Below, piece by piece: positions 52,825 through 63,539 of a stretch of 64,000 nt of DNA. The notes beneath the pieces were generated by a model. That model did not search any database, was not told where the DNA came from, and saw nothing but the letters and a program-made list of their open reading frames with translations. The position numbers were made by a program, and so were the translations under genes. Source of the stretch: Archilochus colubris (taxonomy: Eukaryota > Chordata > Aves > Apodiformes > Trochilidae). Numbering within the stretch: the stretch's first letter is position 1; each line of letters opens with the position of its first letter. The DNA is taken from contig CM041084.1 of assembly GCA_023079485.1 (NCBI GenBank), forward strand, positions 122,996,467-123,060,466. The letters run 5' to 3'.

Positions 52825-52995
52825 TTAATTCAAGTATGACTCTGTGTCTTCTATAAATAGAACATCATTATCAAGATACTCCAAAATTATATTTCCACCA
52901 TTGTACAATGGATAGTCTTTATCAGACAGCCATGTTTCCAGTGTGTGTTCAAAAGGCAAGGCTTCTCCAGAGGCAGTATGGCATAATCTCAATTT
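52825..52995 (-). other. ZFAND1: ZFAND1 last coding exon
   Basis: The acceptor is GTCTTACAG. It encodes [20 protein letters not shown] and on to ESYLN, then TAA at 52827-52825. This is the end of the ubiquitin-like region. Confidence 0.96.
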
Positions 52996-54227
52996 CTGTA
53001 AGACAAACACCACAGAACTTAAGATCAAGATTTGCCTGAGATGCAAGGAGTGGGGTGGGGGAGGAAAAAAAGGGTAAAATAAAACAACAAAAGCAAAAAA
53101 CCAAACACCCGGAAAATGTTTGTTATTTTTACTGCTTTACCTGGGCTGTTGATTTGTTGTTGTCATTTTTAAGGCTTGCTAAGGAAGCTGCAAAATCTAC
53201 TACTTTGCCAATACTCCACTTACTGCAAAAGAACATGGGCTTGCTCTTCTCTTTGTTCCCCTTTGGTAAAAACACTTGAAAGTAAATTCTTTCTGTCTAG
53301 AAAACCACGAAAAATAAACAAAAAATTATTCATGGAAGAAATACATACCAGTCATACACTTCTAATAGCTTTTCAGAAAAAAAACATAAGCTGAAACTTG
53401 TTTTATTCCCTCAGTACTGAGACCCCACTTTACTGCAGAATATAAAAGAGATCATCAAGTCAGATCCCCTCCATGTCTTCACAAAGTTCTCACCTTTCAC
53501 TGGAGTCCCACAGCCAGACTGTTAGATATAGACAGACATAAAAAGGTGTCTGCCCTGGGTTTACCAGACTGCTCTGGGGAGAAAAAAGGTGAGCTTAACT
53601 AAGCAGTGCTGGCTTTTGGCAACACTATAATGCTTCACATTGGAATGCAAAGGTGGTTAAGACAGAAAAAGTCACTTCTAGAAATTGCCTGCATTCCTAA
53701 CCAACATTCTGGTCATAGTCCTTCATTCCATTTTTCTCCTTTTATGTACTAAACACTCTTTCAATATTTACTAGATGGAAACATTTATTTAAGAAATTTC
53801 AAGACTGACATGTGAGGGAAATATTTTTAATGGGATTGGGGCAAGCCCTTCTTCAGGTTTTTGGGTTGTTTTTTTTTTTTTTTTTGACATTCAACAGAAA
53901 ACTCAGAGCAAGCATGACTGGTGTATTCATCAGTTCAGACTGTACTTGCTGAGTTCAGGCCAGACACTGTCAAACCACACAAAAGTCTTCTTTTGAAACA
54001 ACTGATTTATGCATTTCCTAGAAAAATTTGGAAATGCCCTTCACCCAGCTATGTCTGTAATACTGAATCTGAATTTCAACCTGTGCTTTTTCCTAAAAAC
54101 TTTTTTCACACATATAAAAAATCTTTAACATCCATGAGTGTTACAAAGGGGCAAGGAAAGCAGGATGTGAATCTTGCTAAAACAGAAATTACCACAACTT
54201 GTAAAAAAGCTAACACAACAGCCACCC

Positions 54228-54258
<31 letters not shown>

Positions 54259-57200
54259 GACACACACTAGTAACACCCAATTGCTATCAGTGCCCTGGCA
54301 CCTTCCTACCTACAGTTCTAAGGCTGATGAAACATTCTCCCACAGTTCACTGTAACTTTGTTCAGAAGACAGCTCATTGTACTGTTGCATCCTCAATGGA
54401 GGATATACCTCCTGGATCTTCTGTGGCATATCCAGGAAAATACTGATCAGCCAGGGATACAATAACTAACACTATTTTACAGCATGGCCCCAGCCAGGAG
54501 GTCCCCTTTTTGGGAACCAAATGGATAGGGGGTAATATATAAGTCCCCCAGTCCACTTGGCAAATCAATTATGTTGGACCTCTGTCTTGAACACCCAAAG
54601 GTTAAAATACTGGAGGTGAAATAATATGGAGCTTAGGGAAAGCTTTTGCTTGACAGAAAGCTGATGGTCTTAAAACTGTGGCAGGACTTCATAAATGGCT
54701 TGCTGACACTCCCATGCCCTCTGCTGTGCAACCTGACAATGGCATTCATTAAAAAAAAAAATATAAATTCCAGAATGGTGTGAACACAAGAGTTGCCTGG
54801 GCCTTTCACCTGCCCTACAGACCCCAAAGTAATGGCACAGTCGAAGTGGAATGGTCTACTTAAATGAGCTCTAGGGCAAAGTTTTTATAGACGGAAATGG
54901 AATAAACATCTACTTAAAGATGTCTGATGCTTAAATAACTGGCAGTCATTCACTGGATGCCTGGTAGAACAAACTCATTTACTGCTCACCAACCCATAAA
55001 GATCTAAAGCCTCTGCTGTCAGCCTGTTCTTTTTCTCAGGGTGACACTGTTCTTACTAACTACCCTTTAATGGTTTAAATATCTGTCACTTTACTAATTT
55101 ACTGAAAAAAGAGGATATGGTACACTGTAAGTGGGGACTCCATTCAACTTTCACAGAAGGTTGGAGAATTCCCAAGTCTGAGCAATTTCTTATTACTTTG
55201 GGTAATGAACTATACTGAGATGGATTCTTTAGCCTGAACAAACCTGGAGTGCACCCAAGGAATCATCACGTTACCTTTACGGAAACCTCAACCGTATAAT
55301 GTTGCTAAAAACACCCACTATACTTTACTTACTCTTATTTGTACCCTCTCCCTACCTATGTCAAGAATTGGACAATAATGATGTCATTCAGTTCAGGAAA
55401 TGAATCCATTATTCATAATTCATTGTAATAGAATAGTTCATTATAATAGAAATTACCCATTTCTCAAATGGGTAATAAATCCAAATCTTGGAATCATTTA
55501 CACCATCCCTCAGTTTTCAGGGTGGGTTGCTGACTCTGCTGCTGAAACATCTTGTTATCAACTTAAGTTGGTGTACTCGTACCCCAACCCTCCAAATCAT
55601 CAAACTCAATCTTTTAAGTCCCATTCTTATGATAAGACCCTATGGTGCACTGCAGTGCCTCAACATACAAATTCAACCTGGGTAGGAAAAAAAACCAACC
55701 ATGACTATACCCTGCTCTGTAACTGGATACAAACCCAGTTTCAGCTGATACACTATAATTGATCCAGAGTTTGCTATGAATCAGATTTTAAAAACATCAA
55801 TTTTTTTAGAATAAATTGGTGATTACAAGTAATAGTGTTGTAAACATTTTGCCACCCTGGAATCTCACATAAGCTGTTAATGGCACATTTTGACACAGAT
55901 ACTGTAATCTCACTGATCCTAGTTCTACATTTTACATAGTAATGGTTGGTTAAGAACTTAGGACAACTGGACCATCTGTATGTAATTGGAGTAATACATC
56001 TGGCTCTATATACACCAATACTTTTACACCATTTGAATGAGGCCGAACTAACCTGCTTCAATTTCATCATCCTGGCAATTAAAAAGAGGTTTATCAGTGA
56101 TGTGAGGAATGTTTCCATAGAAAATTTACATTACCAAATCAGTGGCCCTCCATTCTAGCATCATCCAGATGGTTCTGATTCTGGGGCACAAATGCCTATA
56201 AAGGTCTGCCACCACAATGTACAGGGACAATGTACAGGTCTTATTCTCTGTGAATTTCAATTAAAAAATTAGCTTCTACCTTTTCACACAACCATTACCC
56301 TGTATCCAGTAAGTGTGTTGTGATCAGTCCCTTAGTAAAAAGAATTACAACATTTCATAAATTTATGTATGCATTATTTCCAATTTTTAGTATTGCTGAG
56401 CTGGAATGACCTATTTTAAGTATGTCTGCTACACCTGAAACTGTGCAAAATACTACTGCAGATGCTTTAAAAATGTTTGTAATCAGAAGTCAGTTTGCCC
56501 TCCACAATTAGCTACTCAAAATCATTGGGCCTTGGATTATCTTTTAGAGTCACAAGGAGGTATATGTACAAACATAATTTATGGTTTTTATACTAATGAA
56601 TTTAAACAAATTGATATAAACATCATTCAATGTCAAGTTTGTACTTTTCACCAAACAGCTCATAAGCAACTCTTGTCACACGGTCAACCTGATGAGTGCT
56701 TTTGGTTCTGGTCCTGGTTACCCAACTTCAGAATAATGAGACCATTGCATTTTGTTAATATTAACCCTTAATATAGATGTTATAGATGTATACATTATTT
56801 TGTACTATATCTTACTTTAGATCTTTATGCACATCAATTGCTAGTATCAGTGTTTTCTTTGTCTCTTCCCTTGTTCAGATGAAGACCCTTCAGGTAACAC
56901 ACAGCTCATTCCTGCCATGGAGTCCTATTTATGAACCAGTTACTAAGCTGTAGGCCATGGGCAAGAGGTGACATATCACCACCACTGGCATCCTTCCCTG
57001 TTCATGATGATGTCAAGGGATATGGTGAGACTGACTCCTGGTAATACAGTTAGACTAACTAACATCATTTTATAAGGCAAATGGACATTCTCTGTGACCA
57101 AGCTGGTCATGTATGGCCCTCTCCTGCTGGCCTACATACTAGGTTTTTTCTCCCCCCTCCCATTCAGCCTCAAGGTTCTTGGGCACCAGGCTGACTATTC

Positions 57201-60200
57201 CCTTATTTACTGGCCTGGAAGGTCCCAGGCACCTGGCCAACCTGGTGGTGATGACCCCAACACAAAAAGAGGGAAGCAGAACAGCACACACAGTGCTGCC
57301 CTTAAAACTAAGCAGTTAAAAGCCCTGAGACTCAGACCAGAACTGATGCTGGATTGCAAAACCTGTGCTTCCCCTGATGTCCAGGGACACCTCCACCTGC
57401 GTCCTCCACCTCCACCTCATCTGTGTCCTCCAAGGACCGAGTGAGTGACTAGTACTCTATTTCATATTTTGAGTCTGGATGATAACTCTGATATTAAAGC
57501 CAAACATTAAGATTTGACCCAATTTGCAGAGGGTCCAGGTGCTTAGGAACCATAAGCTAAACTGTGGTCAAAAATTCCTGTGCTACCCTGCTTATGAAAC
57601 TGTTTTACGCTGGTTCCAATTACAGAAATCCTGTGCTACTCTGATCATAAAATTTTATGCTGTGCTGATCATCAAATTAAGTTAAAATAATAATAAAGCT
57701 TTAATTGTAACTACAACTTTGTGCCATCATCTTTCTGCCAGGAATCTCTGAAAGAGCCTGTCTGTCCTGGAGTATCAGATGACACTTGTATGGCAGGAAT
57801 ATATATTTCTGCTATAAAATAAAGGAATTTGATCTGACTGCTGCAAACTCTACACAGACCTTATAGGAGACATTAAGACCAGTGAGATTGCTTTTGGGTA
57901 CCAAGCTGAAATATACATATAAAGCAACTGTGGGCTTGAGAAATAAATCCCAAGCCAAACCGAGGGGACTAAATGAAGAGCAAGGATTCCACAAAACTTT
58001 ACATTTCCTTTGAAAATTCAAATACTGGAAACAAACACAACTGACCTGAGGCAAGGACTTGTCCCCGCATGCATGCATTTTCAGTTTCATTAATGCCACT
58101 TTTGCTGCTGTCTCACTGTTTTTTGCTCCTTTACGTTTTTTGCTTTTTCCTTCTTCGCTTTTTTTTGAATCTGAAAACAATATTATTTCTGTTACTGTGA
58201 TGATACAGATTGTCTCCTGAACAGCTCTTGGCGTTAGCCTCATTATATCTGCAAGGTTCCAAATCCTTTCATGTCCCTTTTTTGTCCTTCTGAGGCCATG
58301 ACATCAAGAACTCCTATTCATTAACAGCTGGAATTGTTACAGTCCTTACAGAACCCCTTTACATTGAAAAAATAGGTGAACACTCTCACAAGATAAACAC
58401 AAGCTGAAAAAACGCAGTATAGATAAATTCCTAACTTTCTACATGTGGGGCCCTTACAGCATTCATATGGCAACAGTTTCAGATTCTCCTGTCTACACAG
58501 TTAAGCAGTGCTGTTAATTCTCTTTTCAGTCCTATAACTTCTTTAAAATCTGCAAAACATTACCCTGTAGACTCACTTTGTTGTTTTTTTTTGCCAGCTT
58601 GGTTGTGGAGATACAATCCCAGCAGACTGGCATGTGCACCCCATACAGTACAACTGCATTATTTGCATATGAACTAATATGCAAGTAATAATGGCTGGGT
58701 ACAATTCATTACATTATGGTACTTGTAGAATGAGAATAAGACAATAATTCTGAAAGAAACCTCAGCCCTATTTATTCTTTAGAGATTCTCTTCAGAGACA
58801 CGTAATACTGTTGTCTCAGTATAAATGAACAGTTTTATATCCTGACACGTGAGTTAAGGGCTACTGAAACAAGGATACTCCACATCCTTTCATCTTATTT
58901 GGTCAAACCTGACCCTTCAGAGGAGATTACAAGCTCAAATAGCCTTCTGAAGAAAACTGTAGAATATAAATCCCACTGTACTTGCCTATAATATGTTTAA
59001 CTAGCTGCTGGGTGGCAGCCATTCGAGGAGTTGGTGTTTCCAGTTTCTCACATTCATGGTCTGATTGATGCCGGTGTCTGCAAACAACAGTGTAAAACTT
59101 TTATTACCTTTTCCATACACTAATGAATGAGTACAGATGTTTAAACTCTTCCACTCACCTTAGACAAAAATGTTTTTCACAATAGGGACATAAAACTGGC
59201 AAAAGCTCCTTTCCATTACAGTTCTTGTATGAGCATGGGTAAGATCTGTGCTGATCTGGCTTCACAGAAATGTTTTTTATGTTCACCTAGGCATTAGTAA
59301 AAAATACTTTATGTAAATAAACACATTTTACAGATAAAAGTCACCACCCCAGCTTTCCAAAGGAACTGTGCTAGCTCTCTATTCAAAACCAGTCCTGCAA
59401 TTGTCTCCTATTTTTGTCCTGATTAAGTCTAGATCAGAGTTACAAAAAGAACCAGTATTCTACTCAAACTCAATTTACTTTTGACAGGCAGCAAAACAGC
59501 AGATTCATTGTTTTAAGACTGTCACATTGTCAATTAAATAATTCATAGTTTATAATATGCATCTATCTCATATCTGCAAATAGACAGTTAAATTGCATGG
59601 AATTTTAATTTTAAGTTAGTCATATAGTATTAGATTACCTCAGAACACCCATGTGCATCCCGGCTCCTGTGCTGAAGGCTTTGAAGCAAAAGAAGAAAAT
59701 ATCACAGTTACCAGCTTGTCAGGAAAAGAAAACTGTGTGTGAATTGATTCAAGTGTTTAAAGAACTATCTGACAAGTTTTATCATGGAAACACTTCAATT
59801 TAATAATGACTTTTCAAAACTTGTTCTAACCTATGCATTTCAGATCTTGAATGGATTAATCATATTGTTCCTGAGTATGTAAAACATTTACCTCTTGGAA
59901 TTACACCCCAAGATAATTTCAAGAGATTAAGAACATTATCATGCATGGGCATTCAGCTAAGTGCAACTGGAGTTTGCCTGTGTTAATGGATTTTGAAGCA
60001 CCTTCCACCCAGCAGAAATCACTTAAAAGACTTCTAACATGTTAAAGCGAAATCTGTCCTCAGTTTATCTGAGTTTATCACAACTGCCCTCTGCTGATCT
60101 GAGGTGTAAACTGAAGTGCAGGAACAGATTTGAACCTTGGAAGAAGCTTCAATTATTTTATTTCTACAAGAAAAAATATCTCCCTTACCCCCAAATAAAA

Positions 60201-62901
60201 CAGTACAAAACAGAGTCTAAGGCTGACGCCTTCCAAAATAATCTACCTGTATTACAGAGATATTCCCATTTATGTCAAAGCTTCCCAACAGCTACTTGAA
60301 AAAATGTGGCAAGATCAATGAAACAATATTTTTTTAATTTAATGGATCTGAATTAAGTCAGTGAATGTTCTATACATTTAGCTCTTCACAACTGCCACAA
60401 TGGTATCTTATAGGAAAACCAGTTTAATTGCCTTTTATGCTAAGGTTGACCTAGGGAAGTCAACAGATGTGTTTTTGTCTCTCATTATATCCTTTTGGAC
60501 AAAATGTCCAGCACACAGCTAGACAAGTCCATAACACACTGGGTGAGTGATTGGCTGATGAGGTGCAGAAGAGGTGATAAAGATAGTGAAAGGCCTCAAG
60601 GGCAAGACTTTCAAGGAGTAGCTGAGGTCACTTGGTTTGTTTAGCTCGGGGAAGGCTCAATTGTTGCAATCTACAGCTTCCTCAAGGGGGGCAGTAGAGG
60701 GGAACATCCTGATCTCTCTCTGGTGACCAATGGTGGTACAAGAGGAAATGGGATAAAGCTGTTTCATTGCAAGTTCAAGGCTGGACAATAGGAAAAGGCT
60801 CTTCACTGAGAGGGTGACTGGTCACTGGAACAGGGTCCTTGGAAAAATGGTCATGGCACTAAGCCTGTGAGACTCCAAGAAGCGTCTGAATGATGCTTTT
60901 AATAAAATCATAGAATGGTTTCAGTTGGAAAGGACCCTAGAGATCATCTAGTTTCAACCCCTGTGCATAGGCAGGGACACTTTGCACTAGACTAGAAAGC
61001 TGTTCAAAGCCCCATCCAAACTGATTCCAGGAATGAGGCATCCACAACTTCCCTGGGCAAACCTGTTCCTGTCTTGCCACCCTCACACTAAATAATTTTT
61101 TCCTAATATCTAACCTAAATCTACCATCTTACATCTTAAAGCCAGAGGACCTTTCATCCTATGACTACATGCCTCTGTAAAATATCCCTCCCCAGCTTTC
61201 GTGTAGGCACCCTTCGGATACTGCAAGGCTATTATGAGTTCTCCTCAGAGCTTTCTCTTCTTCAAGCTGAACAAGTCCAACTTTCTCAGCCTGTACTCAT
61301 AGGACAGATGCTCCAGACCTCTGATCAATTTCGTCGCCCTCCTCTGGACTCCCTCCAAGAGCTCCATGTCCTTCTTGTGCTGGGGGCTCAGAGCTGGACA
61401 CAGTACCCCAGGTCACTTACCAGAAGACACCTGAACAGCCATCACATACAAATGGGAGAAAATCTGAAACAGACATTTTTTTTCAGTTAGACAACATGGT
61501 CATTGTTTTGCTAATAGTTTCTACCTTAATTTTTACATGACTAACTTTTGTTTACCTATACCACTGGGTAGGTGTCTTTGCAAGGACACTTAGCAAATGC
61601 ATGTAGTACCTAGAAATAGCTTTTGTAACACAGTTCCACTGTTAACTCTAGTTAGCATTACTGGAAAATGTACAAATAGGTAAATTATATTTATTTACAT
61701 TCTAGATGCTGGAATTATGCTTTAATGTGAATTTTTGGTACTAGACTTTGAAACTTGGACATTTGGATAGCCATCAAACTCTAGTTACACTAAAGATTGA
61801 ATTTACTGTGAGATCACTCAGAATACTATCTACTGACTGCTGGGGCACTGGACAATTTACATTATATAGACTGCCAGCTGAAGGAGATGCTATCCCTTCC
61901 AAAAAACCCAGCATCTCCTCTATTTTCCAGTCCTGATCCCACTCTTCCCTCTCTATCCTTTATTTCACACATACCATCATTGGGTAATTTAAATTGAACA
62001 TAATTCTGACATCTCTGTGCACACACCCCATCTACTGCATCAGTTCTTATACATAAAATCACTTAACTGTCTGCTGAACTCGACCACATCACATATGGTA
62101 GCAAATGCCCATCCCTGGGCCACTAACTCTTATTTCTCCATCCTTCAGATTTGGTCTAAATGGATCAGCATACATCTGGACTGCAAAGCTCAGGTCACAA
62201 AAATTTCAGTCACTTCCCCTGTAAGACCCAGTGCTCCCATCAGAAGGCTGTCAGCACAAGCTGCCTTTCTGAAAGGCTGCTTGTTTACAAGTGTCTTTTT
62301 CTGAGATCAGGGAAGGCAAGCAAGGGAAGCACGGAAAAGCAGGGTTCCCACAGCTGGCAAAGCAGGGGACTGAACACCGAGTGGTACTGCTGAAGCGACA
62401 GGCCCTGGACAGGGGATCGCGCAGGGCTCCAATATGTTATACCCACAAGACCTGGCTCTGGGACATCTACCCTCTGCTAGTAATTACAACTGGATTTAAT
62501 TATGTAGCTCCTCTTGTCTTTCTGGTTGTCCCTGTTCACAAGACGCCTCTCAGACCTGCCTACCAGTAGCAAAGCTATCGTATTCTTATATCTGTCTACT
62601 GTAGTCATTAATGGCATCAGACAAGACATACGCGGAGAAAAAAAAGACGCCCCAAGTTCAGCGCGCCTTACCCAGCGCCCCGCCGCAGCAGCTCTGAGAA
62701 CGGCCCGAGGGGATGGCACCACCCCGCAGCCCCCTGACCGCCACTACAGCCCCGCCCCGGGCCCGCCCACGGCCCAGTTTCCCCGCCCGCGGCCGCCGGA
62801 GGGAGGCCAGGCCCTGTATGACACCGCGACCCGCCGGGAACCTTACCGAGCTGGCGGCAACCCGGCACTCCGCAGTGCTGCCCCACTTCCAGCTCCGCCA
62901 T
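52825..62901 (-). CDS. ZFAND1: AN1-type zinc finger protein 1, eight coding exons
   Basis: ZFAND1 is a cytosolic protein with two AN1 zinc fingers and a C-terminal ubiquitin-like region. In mammals it recruits p97/VCP and the 26S proteasome to arsenite-induced stress granules. Coding exons on the minus strand are 62847-62901, 61421-61463, 59639-59678, 59159-59286, 58986-59077, 58046-58170, 53141-53296 and 52825-52995. They total 810 nt, giving 269 residues plus TAA, against 268 in human. Finger 1 uses C10, C15, C25, C28, C33, H36, H42 and C44. Finger 2 uses C64, C69, C79, C82, C87, H90, H96 and C98. A basic linker follows, then [20 protein letters not shown], then the ubiquitin-like end with [14 protein letters not shown]. 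All ligands are intact. Intron 5 is GC-AG. Intron 6 hosts an antisense endogenous retrovirus and intron 2 two CR1 copies. The start [10 protein letters not shown] matches the family. Confidence 0.97.
53141..53296 (-). other. ZFAND1: ZFAND1 exon 7, ubiquitin-like region
   Basis: This 156-nt phase-0 exon has a TTTTCTAG acceptor and a GTAAAG donor. It encodes [21 protein letters not shown] and [16 protein letters not shown]. Confidence 0.96.
53869..53885 (+). repeat. T17 homopolymer
   Basis: This T run lies in ZFAND1 intron 6, giving a poly(A) run in the transcript. Confidence 0.9.
54228..54258 (+). repeat. (TAT)n microsatellite
   Basis: About ten TAT units lie in ZFAND1 intron 6, just before the retroviral remnant. 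Confidence 0.95.
54558..54865 (+). pseudogene. Endogenous retrovirus integrase core remnant
   Basis: Three retroviral integrase landmarks lie in one frame: WQINYVGPL at 54558, QPDNG at 54729 and [10 protein letters not shown] at 54816. The catalytic acidic residues of the second and third landmarks are kept. The first is Asn where Asp is expected. A TGA follows the first landmark directly and further stops interrupt the frame, so the gene is dead. Orientation is plus, antisense to the host gene ZFAND1. Confidence 0.8.
55400..56160 (+). pseudogene. Probable retroviral env surface-subunit remnant
   Basis: This lies between the integrase and env transmembrane remnants, in the order pol-SU-TM. 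An open stretch of 120 codons at 55400-55762 has several cysteines and N-x-S/T sites, and a second short one lies at 55946-56158. Sequence identity is too weak to recognise directly; the call rests on position. Confidence 0.45.
56505..56771 (+). pseudogene. Retroviral env transmembrane-subunit remnant
   Basis: An open frame contains [11 protein letters not shown] followed by one Cys, which is the family pattern of the TM heptad end and immunosuppressive-like region. The CX6CC position after it has Phe and Tyr in place of the two cysteines, so the SU-TM disulphide motif is lost. Farther on, WFWSWLPNF fits the membrane-proximal region, and a stop arrives before a full anchor. It resembles gamma-type env, but class cannot be fixed here. 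Confidence 0.7.
57280..57760 (+). mobile_element. Putative 3' LTR of the intronic retrovirus
   Basis: A purine run (AAAAAGAGGGAAG) at 57265-57277 could be the polypurine tract. About 410 bp later there is AATAAA at 57692-57697. The interval includes two related segments with TCCTGTGCTA at about 57569 and 57629. The LTR ends were not defined by a duplicated flank, so limits are approximate. Confidence 0.4.
58046..58170 (-). other. ZFAND1: ZFAND1 exon 6, basic linker
   Basis: This 125-nt exon has a GTTTTCAG acceptor and a GTCAGT donor. It encodes a Lys-rich linker, then [20 protein letters not shown] and GDKSLPQ. Confidence 0.95.
58986..59077 (-). other. ZFAND1: ZFAND1 exon 5 with GC donor
   Basis: This 92-nt exon encodes [20 protein letters not shown] and on to QQLVKHII. 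The acceptor is TTTGCAG. The donor reads ATAG|GCAAGT, a U2-type GC donor that otherwise matches consensus perfectly. Phase requires this cut, because the following exon completes an Asp codon. Confidence 0.93.
59159..59286 (-). other. ZFAND1: ZFAND1 exon 4, second AN1 finger
   Basis: This 128-nt exon has a TGCCTAG acceptor and a GTGAGT donor. It encodes YPCSYKNC and [12 protein letters not shown], most of finger 2. Confidence 0.95.
59639..59678 (-). other. ZFAND1: ZFAND1 exon 3 (40 nt)
   Basis: It completes C33 and encodes [13 protein letters not shown], holding ligands H36, H42 and C44. The acceptor is TTCAAAG and the donor GTAATC. Confidence 0.94.
60560..60902 (+). mobile_element. CR1 fragment, plus strand, in ZFAND1 intron 2
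   Basis: AGTGAAAGGCCTCAAGGGCA, GGGAAGGCTCAATTG, AAGGCTCTTCACTGAGAGGG and GAAGCGTCTGAATGATGCTT match the sense CR1 ORF2 end. It stops short of the 3' tail at the junction with the next copy and is antisense to the gene. Confidence 0.8.
60903..61413 (-). mobile_element. CR1 copy, minus strand, abutting ZFAND1 exon 2 donor
   Basis: It begins AATCATAGAATGG, then TTGGAAAGGACCCTAGAGAT and CTTCCCTGGGCAAACCTGTT. It continues to TGGACACAGTACCCCAGGT, where it ends about 7 nt from the exon 2 donor at 61420. It runs in the same direction as ZFAND1, so its truncated 5' end lies at the very start of the intron. Confidence 0.88.
61421..61463 (-). other. ZFAND1: ZFAND1 exon 2 (43 nt)
   Basis: The acceptor is CTGTTTCAG. 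It encodes [14 protein letters not shown] plus part of C33. The donor is TTCTG|GTAAGT, and recognisable CR1 sequence starts about 7 nt into the intron. Confidence 0.94.
61464..62640 (-). other. ZFAND1: ZFAND1 intron 1
   Basis: About 1.2 kb of the first intron, AT-rich at the exon 2 side and joining the CpG island at the exon 1 side. No repeat is recognised. Confidence 0.7.
62847..62901 (-). other. ZFAND1: ZFAND1 exon 1 coding part
   Basis: ATG lies at 62901-62899 in GGAAGATGGCGG. It encodes [18 protein letters not shown], supplying the first two Cys of AN1 finger 1, and ends CTCG|GTAAGG. Confidence 0.95.
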
Positions 62902-62907
62902 CTTCCG
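62895..62907 (-). promoter_or_regulatory. ETS/YY1 composite motif over the ZFAND1 start codon
   Basis: On the minus strand CGGAAGATGGCGG joins an ETS core (CGGAAG) to the YY1 consensus AAGATGGCGG. The translation start lies inside it. This arrangement is known in many housekeeping genes; binding here is inferred. Confidence 0.45.
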
Positions 62908-63088
62908 CTCGTCCCGAAAGGCGTGGGGCAGCGGAGAGGCGACAGAGGCGGGGCGCGCAAGGGCTGCCGGGCCGCTTGCGGACACCGGCGCCCAGGCAGG
63001 GGGGAGGCAAAGCGGGGCGGGGCTGCTGTGCCGGTGAACCCCGCCCCGGGGAGCGGCTTGGGGGGCGGGGACGCTGAGGCACGGGCCG

Positions 63089-63103
63089 GGTCAGGTCAGG
63101 TCA
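63089..63103 (+). repeat. (GGTCA)3 short tandem in the ZFAND1 upstream region
   Basis: Three perfect GGTCA units lie about 190 bp upstream of the ZFAND1 ATG. Nuclear receptor half-sites would overlap at a 5-bp period, so a receptor role is doubtful. Confidence 0.5.
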
Positions 63104-63539
63104 GCGGGGGCGGTAGGCACGGGAGTGTTAGGCTGCCAGGGCCCAGCCGGTTTCGGCCTCTCGGATGCGCCCTCTGAGGTTCCGGGCAGGTCTGACTGCC
63201 TCGCTGGCTCCGGACAAACTGCGCTGACGAGCTCGTCAGCAGCGCCGCAGGCTTCCAGTCCACCCGGAGCCGCGGGGTTGGGGCTTGTGATGAATCCGGA
63301 TGCTCTTATCGGGGAAAAATATTTTTTGTGTCTTATTCTTGTGGCGAGTTGCCTCACCCCCTTCTAACGGGGTCTGTTGCGAGAGGCAGAGGGAAGGGGA
63401 ATGCGGCTTTCCGAGAGGCTTCTTGCCCTCTTGTAATTTATTAATTTATTTATACCACCGTGGGTTTTAGCCATGCACCTATACTTTTAAGAGCACACAT
63501 TAAATTCCAGCATTCCTTAAGAATTTAATGTTTTATTTT

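Larger units (their letters stand above)
54380..57760 (+). mobile_element. Decayed endogenous retrovirus in ZFAND1 intron 6
   Basis: Order is partial pol (integrase), SU-like, TM, then a putative 3' LTR. No gag, protease or reverse transcriptase was recognised, and no matching 5' LTR was found in 53297-54380, so the copy is 5'-truncated or rearranged. Antisense orientation is typical for intronic proviruses that survive. It accounts for most of the 4.7 kb intron. Confidence 0.7.
62640..63330. promoter_or_regulatory. ZFAND1: CpG island / ZFAND1 promoter
   Basis: This is a dense CpG, GC-box-rich block covering exon 1, its 5' UTR and about 400 bp upstream. GGGGCGGGGC elements recur near 63013 and 63061. 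There is no TATA. Long ORFs crossing it on both strands are products of high G+C. Confidence 0.75.

Noticed and set aside
53921..54355. 144-codon plus-strand ORF in ZFAND1 intron 6
   Set aside because: It includes a poly-Leu run made by the TAT/ATT microsatellite and shows no domain. No retroviral motif falls in it.
62514..63077. 187-codon plus-strand ORF and several other long frames in the 62.5-63.4 kb GC-rich block
   Set aside because: They overlap on both strands in a CpG island, are Pro/Arg/Ala-rich and run through ZFAND1 exon 1 in antisense. High G+C removes stop codons.
63089..63103. (GGTCA)3 as a nuclear receptor response element
   Set aside because: A 5-bp period makes the AGGTCA half-sites overlap, which does not fit known direct-repeat spacings.
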